Positions 43,418-52,287 of a DNA stretch of 55,316 nucleotides are shown here, one piece after another; position 1 is the stretch's first letter; each line of letters opens with the position of its first letter. The notes below the pieces were generated by a model, which did no database searches, had not been told where the DNA came from, and saw only the letters and a list, made by a program, of their open reading frames with translations. Source of the stretch: an uncultured Lachnospiraceae bacterium (GTDB lineage Bacteria; Bacillota; Clostridia; Lachnospirales; Lachnospiraceae); NCBI GenBank assembly GCA_902760755.1, contig CACWHK010000028.1, positions 1-55,316 on the forward strand. Direction: 5' to 3'. The position numbers were made by a program, and so were the translations under genes.

Positions 43418-45370
43418 TCACCCAATCGTTACATTTTCATAATCATCGCTGTTGGTCAGGAGCACGACTACCGTATCCGGATGGCCCGCTGCCTTGATCT
43501 TCTCGATATCGAATTCCATCAGCTTCTGGCCCTTCTTCACCTGGTCACCTTCCGCAACCAGCGTATTGAAGCCGTCGCCGTTCATTTCCACGGTATCCAC
43601 GCCCACATGGATCAGAAGCTCCTGATCGTTGGCGCCGGTGATACCGATCGCATGCTTACTGTCAGCCACGGAGGAAATCTCTCCGTCATACGGAGCGTAA
43701 ACCACGCCCACCGTAGGCTGCACGCCGATTCCTTCTCCAAGGGTTCCTGCCGCAAATGTGGGATCCGGGATCTCAGTATACGGGATCACGGTACCCGGTG
43801 TGGGCTGGAAGATCTCTCCTGCCGAGCTCTTAATCACAACCTTCTGATCGAAGTCTGCCGTATCCGGAAGACCTGCAGCAACTTTCTTCGCAGCATCCGC
43901 GGCGATCTTCTCGCCGGCTGCCGCACCCTTTGCCACGGCTCCGGTTGCCTCAGGCGTTTCTTCCTTCCAGACAAACATGGTAAGTCCGAAGGCAATACCG
44001 CCGGAGATCAGAAGCAGAACCGTGTAGAGCCCTGCATTGTCTATGGTCAGATACCCCGGTATACCCGTTACACCGTAGGCTGTCGCGCCTATGCCCGTCA
44101 GGGCTCCGAACAGTGATCCGGCAGCACCTCCCACCATACCGCATACAAACGGCTTCATGAAACGGAAGTTGACACCGAAGATCGCAGGCTCGGTGATACC
44201 GAGAGCTGCAGACATGGAGGACGGGATCGCAACTGTCTTCAACTTCGCCTGACGGCACTTAATACCTACTGCAAGGCAGGCACCAAACTGTGCGAAGTTG
44301 GCCGCGGACGCAATGGGCATCCACGTATTTAATCCAACCGAGGATAGCATACCAGCCTCGATCACGTTGTACATATGGTGCAGACCCATGACAACCGTCA
44401 GTGGGTATAGGGCACCCATGATCATAGCACCCGGGCCGAACTGTACCAGCCACTTTGCTCCCTTCAGCACGTAGTTCTCCATAAGGGAGAAGACCGGGCC
44501 GATGGCTACAAATGTAATGAGGGCCGTCAGGAATACGGTGGTGATCGGAACCACGAAGAGATCGATCATTTCCGGCACATGCTTGTGCAGCCATTTCTCG
44601 ATCTTACTCATGAGCCAGACGGCTATCATGACCGGTATGACGTGGCCCTGATAGCCTTGCCTTGATACCGATCCCACCACATAATCTCCGATCTGCAGAT
44701 TACCGAACAGATTCCAGGTCGGGATCTTGCCTGTGGTGATGCCGAAGAAGCTGTTGATTGCCTCCTCACTACCTACATTCCAGCCGTTCAGCAGGCTCGT
44801 ATGAACCATCATAAGGCCGATCACGGCTGCCAGGAATACATTTCCGCCGAAAACGCGAGCCGCACTGACTGCCACGATAACGGGCAGGAATGCAAATGCG
44901 GTATTCGCCACCATATCCAGGAATGCGTACCAGTCCGTGCTGGCGAAGTCGTCGGATACTTTACCGAGGGCCTCAACCACACCCATCAGAAGACCGGATG
45001 CAACGATGGCCGGAAGGATCGGGACGAATACATCACCCACGGACTTCAGAGCCCTCTTCCATGCCGGCTGCTTTGCCGCAGCGGCTGCCTTGACGTCATC
45101 CTTTGTTGCTGCGGACATTCCCGTAACTGCAAGGAACTCATCGTATACCTTGTTGACGGTTCCGGTTCCGATGATGAGCTGGAGCTGTCCGTTATTCTCG
45201 AACATACCCTTAACACCATCTACATTTTCAAGTACCGACTTGTTGATCTTGTCATTGTCCTTGATCACAAGACGGAGTCTGGTTGCACAGTGCGCAGCCT
45301 GAGCTACGTTTTCACGACCGCCGATATTGGCAACGATCTCTTCCGCGCACTTCCTGTAATCCAGTGCCAT
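43418..45370 (-). CDS. scrA: Sucrose-specific PTS enzyme IIBCA
   Basis: Takes up sucrose and phosphorylates it on entry. The 650 residues hold the EIIB domain (AHCATRLRLV, Cys28 phosphosite), ten membrane segments of the EIIC domain (about 105-460) with GITEPAIFGVN, a linker rich in Ala and Lys, and an EIIA domain of the glucose type (LLIHVGVDTVEMNGDGF with the phospho-His). Having EIIA fused makes it independent of a separate EIIA. AAAGGAGG precedes the ATG. It opens the operon with scrK and scrB and has a strong promoter with an operator. Sucrose specificity is inferred from context and from similarity to ScrA. Confidence 0.93.
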   Translation of the reverse strand: MALDYRKCAEEIVANIGGRENVAQAAHCATRLRLVIKDNDKINKSVLENVDGVKGMFENNGQLQLIIGTGTVNKVYDEFLAVTGMSAATKDDVKAAAAAKQPAWKRALKSVGDVFVPILPAIVASGLLMGVVEALGKVSDDFASTDWYAFLDMVANTAFAFLPVIVAVSAARVFGGNVFLAAVIGLMMVHTSLLNGWNVGSEEAINSFFGITTGKIPTWNLFGNLQIGDYVVGSVSRQGYQGHVIPVMIAVWLMSKIEKWLHKHVPEMIDLFVVPITTVFLTALITFVAIGPVFSLMENYVLKGAKWLVQFGPGAMIMGALYPLTVVMGLHHMYNVIEAGMLSSVGLNTWMPIASAANFAQFGACLAVGIKCRQAKLKTVAIPSSMSAALGITEPAIFGVNFRFMKPFVCGMVGGAAGSLFGALTGIGATAYGVTGIPGYLTIDNAGLYTVLLLISGGIAFGLTMFVWKEETPEATGAVAKGAAAGEKIAADAAKKVAAGLPDTADFDQKVVIKSSAGEIFQPTPGTVIPYTEIPDPTFAAGTLGEGIGVQPTVGVVYAPYDGEISSVADSKHAIGITGANDQELLIHVGVDTVEMNGDGFNTLVAEGDQVKKGQKLMEFDIEKIKAAGHPDTVVVLLTNSDDYENVTIG

Positions 45371-45408
45371 CCCTTGTCCTCCTTTACTCCTTTGAAATGA
45401 AATTGCTT

Positions 45409-45422
45409 TGTAATCGTTTTCA
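45409..45422. promoter_or_regulatory. ScrR/CcpA-type operator at the scrA promoter
   Basis: TGTAATCGTTTTCA matches the cre pattern TGWAANCGNTNWCA perfectly and nearly equals the operator at 49250-49263. Placed about +4 to +17 from the predicted start, it is a typical repressor roadblock. Which LacI-family protein binds is not known; ScrR is the nearest candidate. Confidence 0.75.
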
Positions 45423-45432
45423 CTTATGTTTC

Positions 45433-45461
45433 ATTATAATGCCTGCGTAACATTTCCGCAA
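45433..45461 (-). promoter_or_regulatory. Promoter of scrA-ptsH-scrK-scrB
   Basis: TTGCGG (45461-45456), 17 bp and TATAAT (45438-45433) on the minus strand. TGCCTGC and GCAAGCA half-sites (45440-45446 and 45458-45464) flank the spacer and recur at the other sucrose promoter. Confidence 0.75.
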
Positions 45462-45502
45462 GCATTATTTTGCTATGATCCTAAGATTTTTACATTTTTT
45501 CC

Positions 45503-46324
45503 TTAATCCAGCCCCAGGTCCGAAAATGCTTTCGCAAGTCCGTCCTCCTGTACGGAAGGACAGATGATATCGGAGACAGCCTTCAGGGCATCCGCACCGT
45601 TCTCCATGCAGACACTGGTTCCCACGGTCTCGATCATCTCCAGATCGTTCATGCTGTCACCGAAGCCGTAGGTATCCGAGATGGGAACCCCGTAGTGCTC
45701 TGCGATCAGCCGGACTCCCAGGCCCTTATCAAACTTCCGGTTCACCAGCTCACCGTTCATGCAGCTGTAGGCCTTTACCTCCTGGAACACGAACCGGAAA
45801 TCCTTCTCCAGCTCTGCCTTGCAGGCATCCAGCTGGTCCAGGGAGGTACACATCATAACCACCTTGTAGATGGGGCGATTGTCATACTCCTGCATGGGAC
45901 GGATGCCCAGATTCTCGGACAGGGCCTTCCGCCAGCGCTCGATCTCGCTGTTGCCCTCGCCCTGCTGCCCCGAAAGGAAGTCTCCCAGATTCTCGTCCCC
46001 CCAGGAGCCGTCCTTTGCCTCCACGGTGCAGAAAACTCCGCTGTCATGCAGGGTCCGGAGAGCGATCTCCCGCTGCTCATCCGTCATGGGGCAGTCAAAC
46101 AGCACCTCGTCCTCCGCCACCACATAGCCTCCGCCGCAGCCCACATACCCGTCGAAGTTGTAAGCCAGAAGTGGCTTTAACATGTCCGGATTCCGGCCGG
46201 TGCAGAGGAACACCTTGTTTCCTTTGGCCTGGGATGCGCGGATAGCTGCAAGGGCGCTGTCCGGCGGAGCATTTTCACCGGGAATGGTGAGGGTTCCGTC
46301 GATGTCAATAAAGATCAGCTTCAT
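45503..46324 (-). CDS. HAD-IIB (Cof-type) hydrolase
   Basis: 273-residue haloacid dehalogenase phosphatase. Motif I is FIDIDGTLTIPG, motif II is FLCTGRNP, and the C-terminal motif is YGFGDSMNDLEMI. The large cap domain fits subclass IIB, which acts on small phosphosugars and flavin phosphates. Its start is 3 bp from the scrR stop, so it belongs to the GH13-scrR-HAD operon. A sugar-phosphate clean-up role is a reasonable inference. Confidence 0.88.
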   Translation of the reverse strand: MKLIFIDIDGTLTIPGENAPPDSALAAIRASQAKGNKVFLCTGRNPDMLKPLLAYNFDGYVGCGGGYVVAEDEVLFDCPMTDEQREIALRTLHDSGVFCTVEAKDGSWGDENLGDFLSGQQGEGNSEIERWRKALSENLGIRPMQEYDNRPIYKVVMMCTSLDQLDACKAELEKDFRFVFQEVKAYSCMNGELVNRKFDKGLGVRLIAEHYGVPISDTYGFGDSMNDLEMIETVGTSVCMENGADALKAVSDIICPSVQEDGLAKAFSDLGLD

Positions 46325-46327
46325 CTG

Positions 46328-47311
46328 TCAGATCGACCCCCTTTCTACAATTTCATACGCCAGCTTGATCCGATCCACCGCGTGGGTGGTCTCGGGTTCA
46401 TCGATCAGATCCAGCAGGTGCCTGCCTGCAACCCGCCCGCACTCCTCATAATAGAGGGATACGGTGGTGAGAGTCGGGTCCGTAATCAGGTCCGCCCAGC
46501 TGTCACCCACCCCGGTGACGCTCACGTCCCTCGGAACCTTCTTCCCCGCATCCTTCAGGGCCCGCATCACCCCGTGGGCGATATGGTCGGAGGCGCAGAT
46601 TACGCCGTCCGCCTTCGGATACTTCTTCAGAAGCTCCTGTCCTGCGATATAACCGCCCTCCACATCGAAGTCCGATAAAATGTAGGGCATGGCATTCGGG
46701 TCCAGTCCGGCCTCCCGGAAGGCCTTCTGTACTCCTTTCTTTCTCGCCTTGCCGGTGGCGGTATCATTTTCGTCCACACCCACATATACAACCTGCTTCC
46801 GCTTTGCCAGAACCAGGGAAGCCATGTCATGCATGGCATTTTCATCATCATGGTAGACACAGGGGACTCCCTTGAAGTTCTGTCCCGTCACCACCAGAGG
46901 AATCCGGCAGTCCGAGATGGCGCTCCGCAGCACCGGGGTGAGGGAGGTTCCCATCAGAACGATCCCCTCCATACCGCCTTTCTGCATGGCTTCCACGTAC
47001 TGTGCCTCTGATTCCTTCTTCCCGAAGGTGCAACCCAGGATGATTTGATACCCCCGTCCCTCCAGGCTCTCCATGAGGCCTGTCAGAACCCTGGACATGG
47101 AGTGGGACTGGATCCTGGGAATGATCACGCCGATCTTCCCGCTCTTCCCGGTGCGCATGGTCTGGGCCACCGCATTCGGGGAGTAATCCGTCTTCTCCAC
47201 CACCTTCTTGATCCGCTTTCTCTTGTCTTCGCTCAGGGAACCGCCGTTAAAATACCTGCTCACCGCCGCTGTTGAAACTCCCGCCAGCTCTGCAACTTCT
47301 TTTATCGTCAT
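46328..47311 (-). CDS. scrR: LacI-family regulator, probable sucrose repressor
   Basis: 327 residues. The N-terminal helix-turn-helix (MTIKEVAELAGVSTAAVSRYFN) and hinge (YSPNAVAQTMRTGK) are classic LacI/GalR, followed by the periplasmic-binding-protein-like effector domain. It is encoded between the GH13 enzyme and the HAD gene and is therefore under the operator at 49250-49263, giving autoregulation. The gene starts 18 bp after the GH13 stop. The same operator sequence in front of scrA makes ScrR the best candidate for controlling both. Confidence 0.9.
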   Translation of the reverse strand: MTIKEVAELAGVSTAAVSRYFNGGSLSEDKRKRIKKVVEKTDYSPNAVAQTMRTGKSGKIGVIIPRIQSHSMSRVLTGLMESLEGRGYQIILGCTFGKKESEAQYVEAMQKGGMEGIVLMGTSLTPVLRSAISDCRIPLVVTGQNFKGVPCVYHDDENAMHDMASLVLAKRKQVVYVGVDENDTATGKARKKGVQKAFREAGLDPNAMPYILSDFDVEGGYIAGQELLKKYPKADGVICASDHIAHGVMRALKDAGKKVPRDVSVTGVGDSWADLITDPTLTTVSLYYEECGRVAGRHLLDLIDEPETTHAVDRIKLAYEIVERGSI

Positions 47312-47329
47312 AATTAACCTCCGTCGTTA

Positions 47330-49213
47330 CTAAAGGTTTGTGATCAGCCATACAAAATCCTGTGCCGGAACTCCCACCGCCTTCGCTTCCCGCTTCTTTC
47401 CGGTGAGAAGGTCCTTATACTCCTCTTCCTCATTGATCCAGGCCGTTTCATCCTGATCTCCGAAGTTGAAGAGGGCGATCAGCTTCTCTCCGCGGTAGTA
47501 CCTTCCGATGCCCAGGATATGGTCATTCCAGGTCTCCACGATCCAGGTGTCCGCTTCATTTTCAAAGACCCTGTGCTTCTTCCGAAGGTCCGAAAGCTTC
47601 TTAATGCCGTCAAAGACACGCTCCTCCCGGGTTCCCTTCTTCTTCCTCCGTGCCACGCTGTCCCAGTCCAGATCCCCGCGGTGCAGGTACCGGCTGTCAT
47701 CCGCCCGCTCCGGGTTCTCATGGTAGGTGTAATCATTCCGCTGCCCGATCTCATCCCCGCTGTACAGCACGGGGATCCCGCTCTGGGTGAAAAGAAATGC
47801 ATGCAGCATCACGTCCAGACGGATGGCCCGGTCCAGCTTATCCTCCCGGCCCTCGTACTCTGCAGCCTCGATGCCGGAGAGGGATGCGGTGGTGCCGCAG
47901 AGACGGGCATCCCCGAGGCGAGGGTCATCATTGTAGAGCTCACCCCGGGCATCCGTGCCCGGCCATGCGCCCTTCAGATAGTCATTCAGATACTTCTTAT
48001 GGGCCACCTCTTCCACGCCGAACTGCTTTAAGTAGGCATAGTCCAGGCCCCAGCCGATGTCATCATGACACCGGAGATAGTTGAGGAACACATACTGCTT
48101 CGGAAGGGCAAATACGGTCCCCAGCTGGTGCTTTAAGAGTCGCACGTCCCTCGTAGCCACGGTATGCCAGGTGCTGGCCATGGTGGTCACATTGTAGAGC
48201 ATGTGGCACTCCGGCTTCTCCACGGTTCCGAAGTAGGGAACCACCTTGGAGGGCTCCATCACCACTTCCCCGAGAAGCAGGGTTCCGGGGCATACCACCT
48301 CCGCCGCGATCCGCATGATCCGCACCAGAGAGTGTACCTCCGGAAGGTTCCGGCAGTTGGTGCCCAGGGTCTTCCAGATGTAAGGCACTGCATCCAGACG
48401 GATGATGTCCACGCCCTGGTTGCAAAGGTAAAGCATGTTCTCCGTCATATCGTTGAACACCACCGGATTCCGGTAGTTCAGGTCCCACTGGTAGGGATAG
48501 AAGGAGGTCATGACCACCTTCCCCGCCTCTTCGCACCAGGTGAAGTTCCCCGGTGCCGTGGTGGGAAATACCTGCGGCACGGTCTTCTCAAACTCATTGG
48601 GGATATCCCAGTTGTCATAGAAGAAGTACCGGTCCTGGAACTCCTTCTCTCCTGCCCGCGCCCGCTTCGCCCATGCATGATCCTCACTGGTGTGGTTCAT
48701 GACAAAGTCGAGACAGACGGAGATGCCTCTCGAATGGCAGGCCTCCGCCAGAGACGCCAGATCCTTCATGGTGCCGAGAGCGGGCTCCACCTCGCGGAAG
48801 TCCGACACCGCGTAGCCCCCGTCGGAGCGTCCCTTGGGGCTGGAAAGAAGGGGCATGAGATGCAGGTAGTTCACACCGCACTCCTCGATATAGTCCAGAT
48901 GGGACTGTACCCCCGAGAGGGTTCCCGCAAAGGCATTCGTATACATCAGCATGCCCAGCATCTCATTTCCGGAGAACCACTCCGGCATGGCCTCACGGCC
49001 CAGATCCCACTTCTTCAGCTCCTTGCTGCGCGCCTTGTAGCAGGCGTAGAGCATCTCACAGAAATACTGAAATGCCTGCATATCCCCCTGATACAGCTCC
49101 GAGTACAGCCATTTCAGCTCGTCATACCTGGGCTCCAGCCTCTCACGAAAGGTCTTGTCCCAGCGTTTCTTCTTCATCCAATCCATGGTTGATACGTCCA
49201 TAATCTCATTCAT
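47330..49213 (-). CDS. GH13 amylosucrase / sucrose phosphorylase-like enzyme
   Basis: 627 residues from the ATG at 49213 (GGAAGGGGACG ribosome-binding site); the longer frame starting at 49243 would place the start almost at the predicted transcription start with no ribosome-binding site. GH13 catalytic motifs: VDIIRLDAVPYIW (nucleophile Asp), LLGEVVMEP (acid Glu) and LRCHDDIGW (third Asp pair). The helical N-terminal domain of about 90 residues and the DIGW motif favour subfamily 4 amylosucrases over alpha-amylases. It would act on non-phosphorylated sucrose or malto-oligosaccharide inside the cell. First gene of the operon with scrR. Confidence 0.88.
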   Translation of the reverse strand: MNEIMDVSTMDWMKKKRWDKTFRERLEPRYDELKWLYSELYQGDMQAFQYFCEMLYACYKARSKELKKWDLGREAMPEWFSGNEMLGMLMYTNAFAGTLSGVQSHLDYIEECGVNYLHLMPLLSSPKGRSDGGYAVSDFREVEPALGTMKDLASLAEACHSRGISVCLDFVMNHTSEDHAWAKRARAGEKEFQDRYFFYDNWDIPNEFEKTVPQVFPTTAPGNFTWCEEAGKVVMTSFYPYQWDLNYRNPVVFNDMTENMLYLCNQGVDIIRLDAVPYIWKTLGTNCRNLPEVHSLVRIMRIAAEVVCPGTLLLGEVVMEPSKVVPYFGTVEKPECHMLYNVTTMASTWHTVATRDVRLLKHQLGTVFALPKQYVFLNYLRCHDDIGWGLDYAYLKQFGVEEVAHKKYLNDYLKGAWPGTDARGELYNDDPRLGDARLCGTTASLSGIEAAEYEGREDKLDRAIRLDVMLHAFLFTQSGIPVLYSGDEIGQRNDYTYHENPERADDSRYLHRGDLDWDSVARRKKKGTREERVFDGIKKLSDLRKKHRVFENEADTWIVETWNDHILGIGRYYRGEKLIALFNFGDQDETAWINEEEEYKDLLTGKKREAKAVGVPAQDFVWLITNL

Positions 49214-49249
49214 ATGATCGTCCCCTTCCGGATAGTTTTGCAATATCGT

Positions 49250-49263
49250 TGTAATCGTTTACA
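49250..49263. promoter_or_regulatory. ScrR/CcpA-type operator at the GH13-scrR promoter
   Basis: TGTAATCGTTTACA, matching the cre pattern perfectly and lying in the longer palindrome GTTGTAA/TTTACAAC. It overlaps the predicted start of transcription. Confidence 0.8.
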
Positions 49264-49268
49264 ACGTC

Positions 49269-49297
49269 ATTATAAGAAAAGTGCCTGCCGGATGCAA
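49269..49297 (-). promoter_or_regulatory. Promoter of GH13-scrR-HAD
   Basis: TTGCAT (49297-49292), 17 bp and TATAAT (49274-49269) on the minus strand, the same boxes as the S10 operon promoter. TGCCTGC and GCAAGCA half-sites are at 49282-49288 and 49294-49300. Confidence 0.8.
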
Positions 49298-49305
49298 GCA
49301 CTTTT
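49277..49305 (-). terminator. ptsI terminator hairpin overlapping the next promoter
   Basis: AAAAGTGC/GCACTTTT 8-bp stem ending in a run of T on the minus strand. The -35 box of the GH13 promoter lies in its loop and right arm, so terminator and promoter share sequence. Confidence 0.6.
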
Positions 49306-49323
49306 CTGTTTTCGTACGAAGGT

Positions 49324-50970
49324 TTACTTCTCTGCCTTGTATGCAGCCACATCCGTCTCGCGAACGATCTTCCGGATGGGAAGGATGCGTCCCGGAGATA
49401 CGGACAGCTCGTCGAAGCCCATGGCCAGGAACTCCTTGGTAAGGGAGAGGTCTGCGCCAAGCTCCCCGCAGATGCCGGCCCATTTGCCGTACTTATGCGC
49501 TGCGTCTGCTACGATCTTCAGCATCTTCAGGATGGCCGGATGGTGGGAATCGTAGAACTTGTCCAGGGACTGGTTCTGACGGTCGATGGCCAGGGTGTAC
49601 TGGGTGAGGTCGTTGGTACCCACGCTGAAGAAGTCCACCTCCTTCGCCAGCTCCTCCGCCATCATGACGGATGCCGGTGTCTCGATCATGATACCGGTCT
49701 CGATGTCTTTATCGTAGTGGATGCCCTCTGCATCCAGCTCAGCCTTGATCTTTGCCAGGATCTCCTGGATCTCCTTTACCTCATCCACGGAAATGATCAT
49801 GGGGAACATGATGGAAACCTTACCGTAAGCGGATGCACGGAGGATGGCACGCAGCTGCGCACGGAATACCTCCGGACGGGTGAGGCAGATACGGATGGCA
49901 CGAAGGCCCATGGCCGGATTCTCCTCTGCCGGAAGCTTGAAGTAATCCGCCTGCTTATCCGCGCCGATGTCCAGGGTACGGATGATCACCTTCTTACCCG
50001 CCAGGGTCTCAGCCACCTGCTTGTAAATGGCGAACTGCTCGTCCTCCGTCGGATAGTCGTCGGAGCCAAGGTAGATGAACTCGGAGCGGAAGAGTCCGAT
50101 CCCGCCTGCGTCGTTCTTTAAGACAAGGCCCAGGTCCTTGGTATTTCCGATATTTGCATAGAGGTTGATCTTCTGTCCGTCCAGCGTTACATTTTCCTTG
50201 CCCTTCAGCTCCTCAAGGAGGGCCTTCTTCTCCAGCTCTACAGCCAGGATCTTCTGCTTCTCTGCCAGGATCTCCTCGGTGGGCTCCACGTAAACCTTGC
50301 CCTCGAAGCCGTCCACGATGGCTTCCTTACCGTCCACCTCGTCGGTGAGGGGGATGGGGCAGGTGATGATGGCCGGGATGTTCATGGTCTTCGCCAGGAT
50401 GGAGGTGTGGGAATTGGCCGAGCCGTGAACCGTCACGAAGGACAGGATCTTGTCCTTATCCATCTGCACGGTCTCCGACGGTGCCAGGTCTTCCGCCACC
50501 ACGATCACGGGGTCATCGGACTCGATTCCCGCGCCGGTATCGCCCTGCAGCACGCGGATGATCCGCTCGGAGATATCCTTGATATCCGCCGCTCTTCCGC
50601 GGAAATACTCGTCGTCCATTTCCTCGAACATCTTCTTGAAGTTGTCGCCGGTCTCAGCCACGGCGTACTCTGCATTTACGGACTGGGTGCGGATGATGCT
50701 CTCCACCGACTCCACGAAGTCGTCGTCATCCACCATCATCTGGTGCGCCTCGAAGATCTCAGCGGATGCCTCTCCGACCTCCTTCACAGCCTTCTCGTAG
50801 AGGGCCTGCAGCTGCTCCACCGCACCGACACGTGCCTCAGCGTAGCGGGCAACCTCCGCCTCCGGGTCCTCCACCTTCTCGCGTTTTACCGTCTCTTCAT
50901 TCTTCTTGTAGACCGAAAGCTTTCCGATCGCAATCCCCTCAAAAACCGCTTTCCCCTCATAAATAATCAT
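49324..50970 (-). CDS. ptsI: Phosphoenolpyruvate-protein phosphotransferase (PTS enzyme I)
   Basis: First PTS enzyme, moving phosphate from phosphoenolpyruvate to HPr. 548 residues. The phospho-His lies in VHGSANSHTSILAKTMNIPAI (the usual form is GGRTSHSAI, so the sequence around it is atypical but the His is kept). Also present are GGIGLFRSEFIYL, NPAMGLRAIRICL, GIMIETPASVMMAEELA, GTNDLTQYTLAIDR and the C-terminal GICGELG cysteine motif. Its start overlaps the fruK stop by 4 bp. Only one EI and one HPr are seen in this window, so they probably serve ScrA. Confidence 0.95.
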   Translation of the reverse strand: MIIYEGKAVFEGIAIGKLSVYKKNEETVKREKVEDPEAEVARYAEARVGAVEQLQALYEKAVKEVGEASAEIFEAHQMMVDDDDFVESVESIIRTQSVNAEYAVAETGDNFKKMFEEMDDEYFRGRAADIKDISERIIRVLQGDTGAGIESDDPVIVVAEDLAPSETVQMDKDKILSFVTVHGSANSHTSILAKTMNIPAIITCPIPLTDEVDGKEAIVDGFEGKVYVEPTEEILAEKQKILAVELEKKALLEELKGKENVTLDGQKINLYANIGNTKDLGLVLKNDAGGIGLFRSEFIYLGSDDYPTEDEQFAIYKQVAETLAGKKVIIRTLDIGADKQADYFKLPAEENPAMGLRAIRICLTRPEVFRAQLRAILRASAYGKVSIMFPMIISVDEVKEIQEILAKIKAELDAEGIHYDKDIETGIMIETPASVMMAEELAKEVDFFSVGTNDLTQYTLAIDRQNQSLDKFYDSHHPAILKMLKIVADAAHKYGKWAGICGELGADLSLTKEFLAMGFDELSVSPGRILPIRKIVRETDVAAYKAEK

Positions 50971-51578
50971 GCGCGTCCTCCTTCTTCTTGCATCCTTCGA
51001 TAAACCTCCAGTATCTCTTCCTTCGTTGCCAGGTACTTTGAAAATGCGCTTGCGCTCCCGGCTGCAACTCCCATCTGAAATGCATGAACCGCGGTTACTT
51101 CTCCTTCCGTTCCCGCCGCTTCCTCCCAGCCGGCCAGGAAGCCTGCCACCATGGAGTCTCCCGCACCCACTGCGTTCACCAGGGTTCCCTTCGGTGCTTC
51201 CTGCAGAACCACGGTTCCGTCCTCTGCCACCAGAACTGCCCCCTCGCCTGCCATGGAGACCACCACGTTCCGGGCACCCAGCTCCTGCAGCTTCTTAGCA
51301 AAGGGTACCACGCTCTCCCGGGTATCCAGAGTGACGTGGAACAGCTCTCCCAGCTCGTGATTGTTGGGTTTAATCAGAAAGGGCTTATACTCCAGCACAT
51401 TCAGCAGCAGGTCTCCCGTTGCGTCCACCCCTAGATTCGAGAGCACGATGGAAACATTGATGCCCTTTCCGCCCGGGAGCATCAGCTCCGAGCTGGTCCG
51501 GTTGGTCTTTCCCGTCGCAAAGTCCGGGACTGTCACGATATAATCCAGTGACGGGTTAAAGGTTACTGTAACGATCAA
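50967..51578 (-). CDS. fruK: 1-phosphofructokinase (PfkB family) with a large internal in-frame deletion
   Basis: The 203-residue product matches the ends of 1-phosphofructokinase: the MIVTVTFNPSLDYIV opening, PfkB signature GGKGINVSIVLSNLG, PFLIKPNNHELGELF, and GTLVNAVGAGDSMVAGF with the catalytic Asp at about 141. Full-length homologues have about 305 residues. About 100 residues are missing between NLGVD and ATGDLLLN, near positions 51417-51428. In full-length relatives a VDATGDLL segment occurs later, so recombination at the shared codons would explain the clean join. Substrate contacts would be lost, so activity is doubtful. An assembly collapse is also possible. ptsI follows with a 4-bp overlap. 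Confidence 0.82.
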   Translation of the reverse strand: MIVTVTFNPSLDYIVTVPDFATGKTNRTSSELMLPGGKGINVSIVLSNLGVDATGDLLLNVLEYKPFLIKPNNHELGELFHVTLDTRESVVPFAKKLQELGARNVVVSMAGEGAVLVAEDGTVVLQEAPKGTLVNAVGAGDSMVAGFLAGWEEAAGTEGEVTAVHAFQMGVAAGSASAFSKYLATKEEILEVYRRMQEEGGRA

Positions 51579-51611
51579 GTGTCTTCCTCTTTTCTTTCCC
51601 TTATTTGATTA

Positions 51612-51625
51612 TGTAATCCTTTTCA
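51612..51625. promoter_or_regulatory. Near-cre site upstream of fruK
   Basis: TGTAATCCTTTTCA differs from the cre pattern at one central base (CC for CG) and resembles the two sucrose operators. Confidence 0.4.
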
Positions 51626-51654
51626 TTCAATTTTCAAATTTCCGTACACGTTTC

Positions 51655-51683
51655 ATTGTAACACGTCTCCCTGTATTTGGAAA
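51655..51683 (-). promoter_or_regulatory. Possible fruK-ptsI promoter
   Basis: TTTCCA, 17 bp and TACAAT on the minus strand; the -35 is weak. Confidence 0.35.
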
Positions 51684-51756
51684 CTGTTTTTTCTACGTCT
51701 TTCACGAATGCTTCCCGAAGGTCCGGACGGGGCATGCTCTGTAGCCACAAATAAAA

Positions 51757-51781
51757 ACCCCGGGGAGGATGTCCCCGGGGT
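51757..51781 (-). terminator. Intrinsic terminator of the small basic membrane protein gene
   Basis: ACCCCGGGGA/TCCCCGGGGT 10-bp stem with a 5-nt loop, followed on the minus strand by TTTTTATTTG. Confidence 0.9.
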
Positions 51782-51802
51782 CAGTTTAGCGTTATGCAGT
51801 TC

Positions 51803-52219
51803 TTATGCTTCTGCTGCTTCTTCTACGATCTCGATCACTTCCGGCTCAGCCGCTTTCTTCTTGCAGCCGAAGCAGGTGATCTTCTTCTTGGTTGTCTTTA
51901 CGGCACCGACAGCCTTCTCCTTGATCTTATCCTTGTCGATCTTGCTGGTTACGGTCTTAACCTTCGTTCTTACATTCTCGGAATGTGTGTAAGCGAAGTA
52001 ACCGAAGCCTGCGATCAGGCCTAAGAATACAACGCGGCGGATGAACTTCTTCCGTCTAGCTTTCAGCTTCTGCTTTACTTCTTTCTTGACACGCTTCTTG
52101 ACGATCTTCTCGACTTTGCCTTCAACGAGCTTATCAAGTTCGTCCTTTACGGCTACCTTAGCCGGGTCGTCGAGTTCCTTCAGCAGTGCGTTTACCTTCT
52201 TGTCGAATTTCTTCTCCAT
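51803..52219 (-). CDS. Small, highly basic membrane-anchored protein of unknown function
   Basis: 138 residues. Residues 1-60 are charged and rich in Lys and Glu (VEKIVKKRVKKEVKQKLKAR). A single membrane segment (VVFLGLIAGFGYFAYTH, about 63-80) is followed by a basic stretch with a CFGC pair (residues 115-118) and an acidic tail. No family recognised. It has a perfect consensus promoter and its own terminator, so it is a strongly expressed, single-gene unit. The CxxC might bind metal or form a disulfide. GGAGGGGAACC precedes the ATG. Confidence 0.8.
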   Translation of the reverse strand: MEKKFDKKVNALLKELDDPAKVAVKDELDKLVEGKVEKIVKKRVKKEVKQKLKARRKKFIRRVVFLGLIAGFGYFAYTHSENVRTKVKTVTSKIDKDKIKEKAVGAVKTTKKKITCFGCKKKAAEPEVIEIVEEAAEA

Positions 52220-52287
52220 GGTTCCCCTCCAATTCTAACGTATTTTGTGCACACATAAGTCCCTAACCATTATGCGCTTATGAGACA

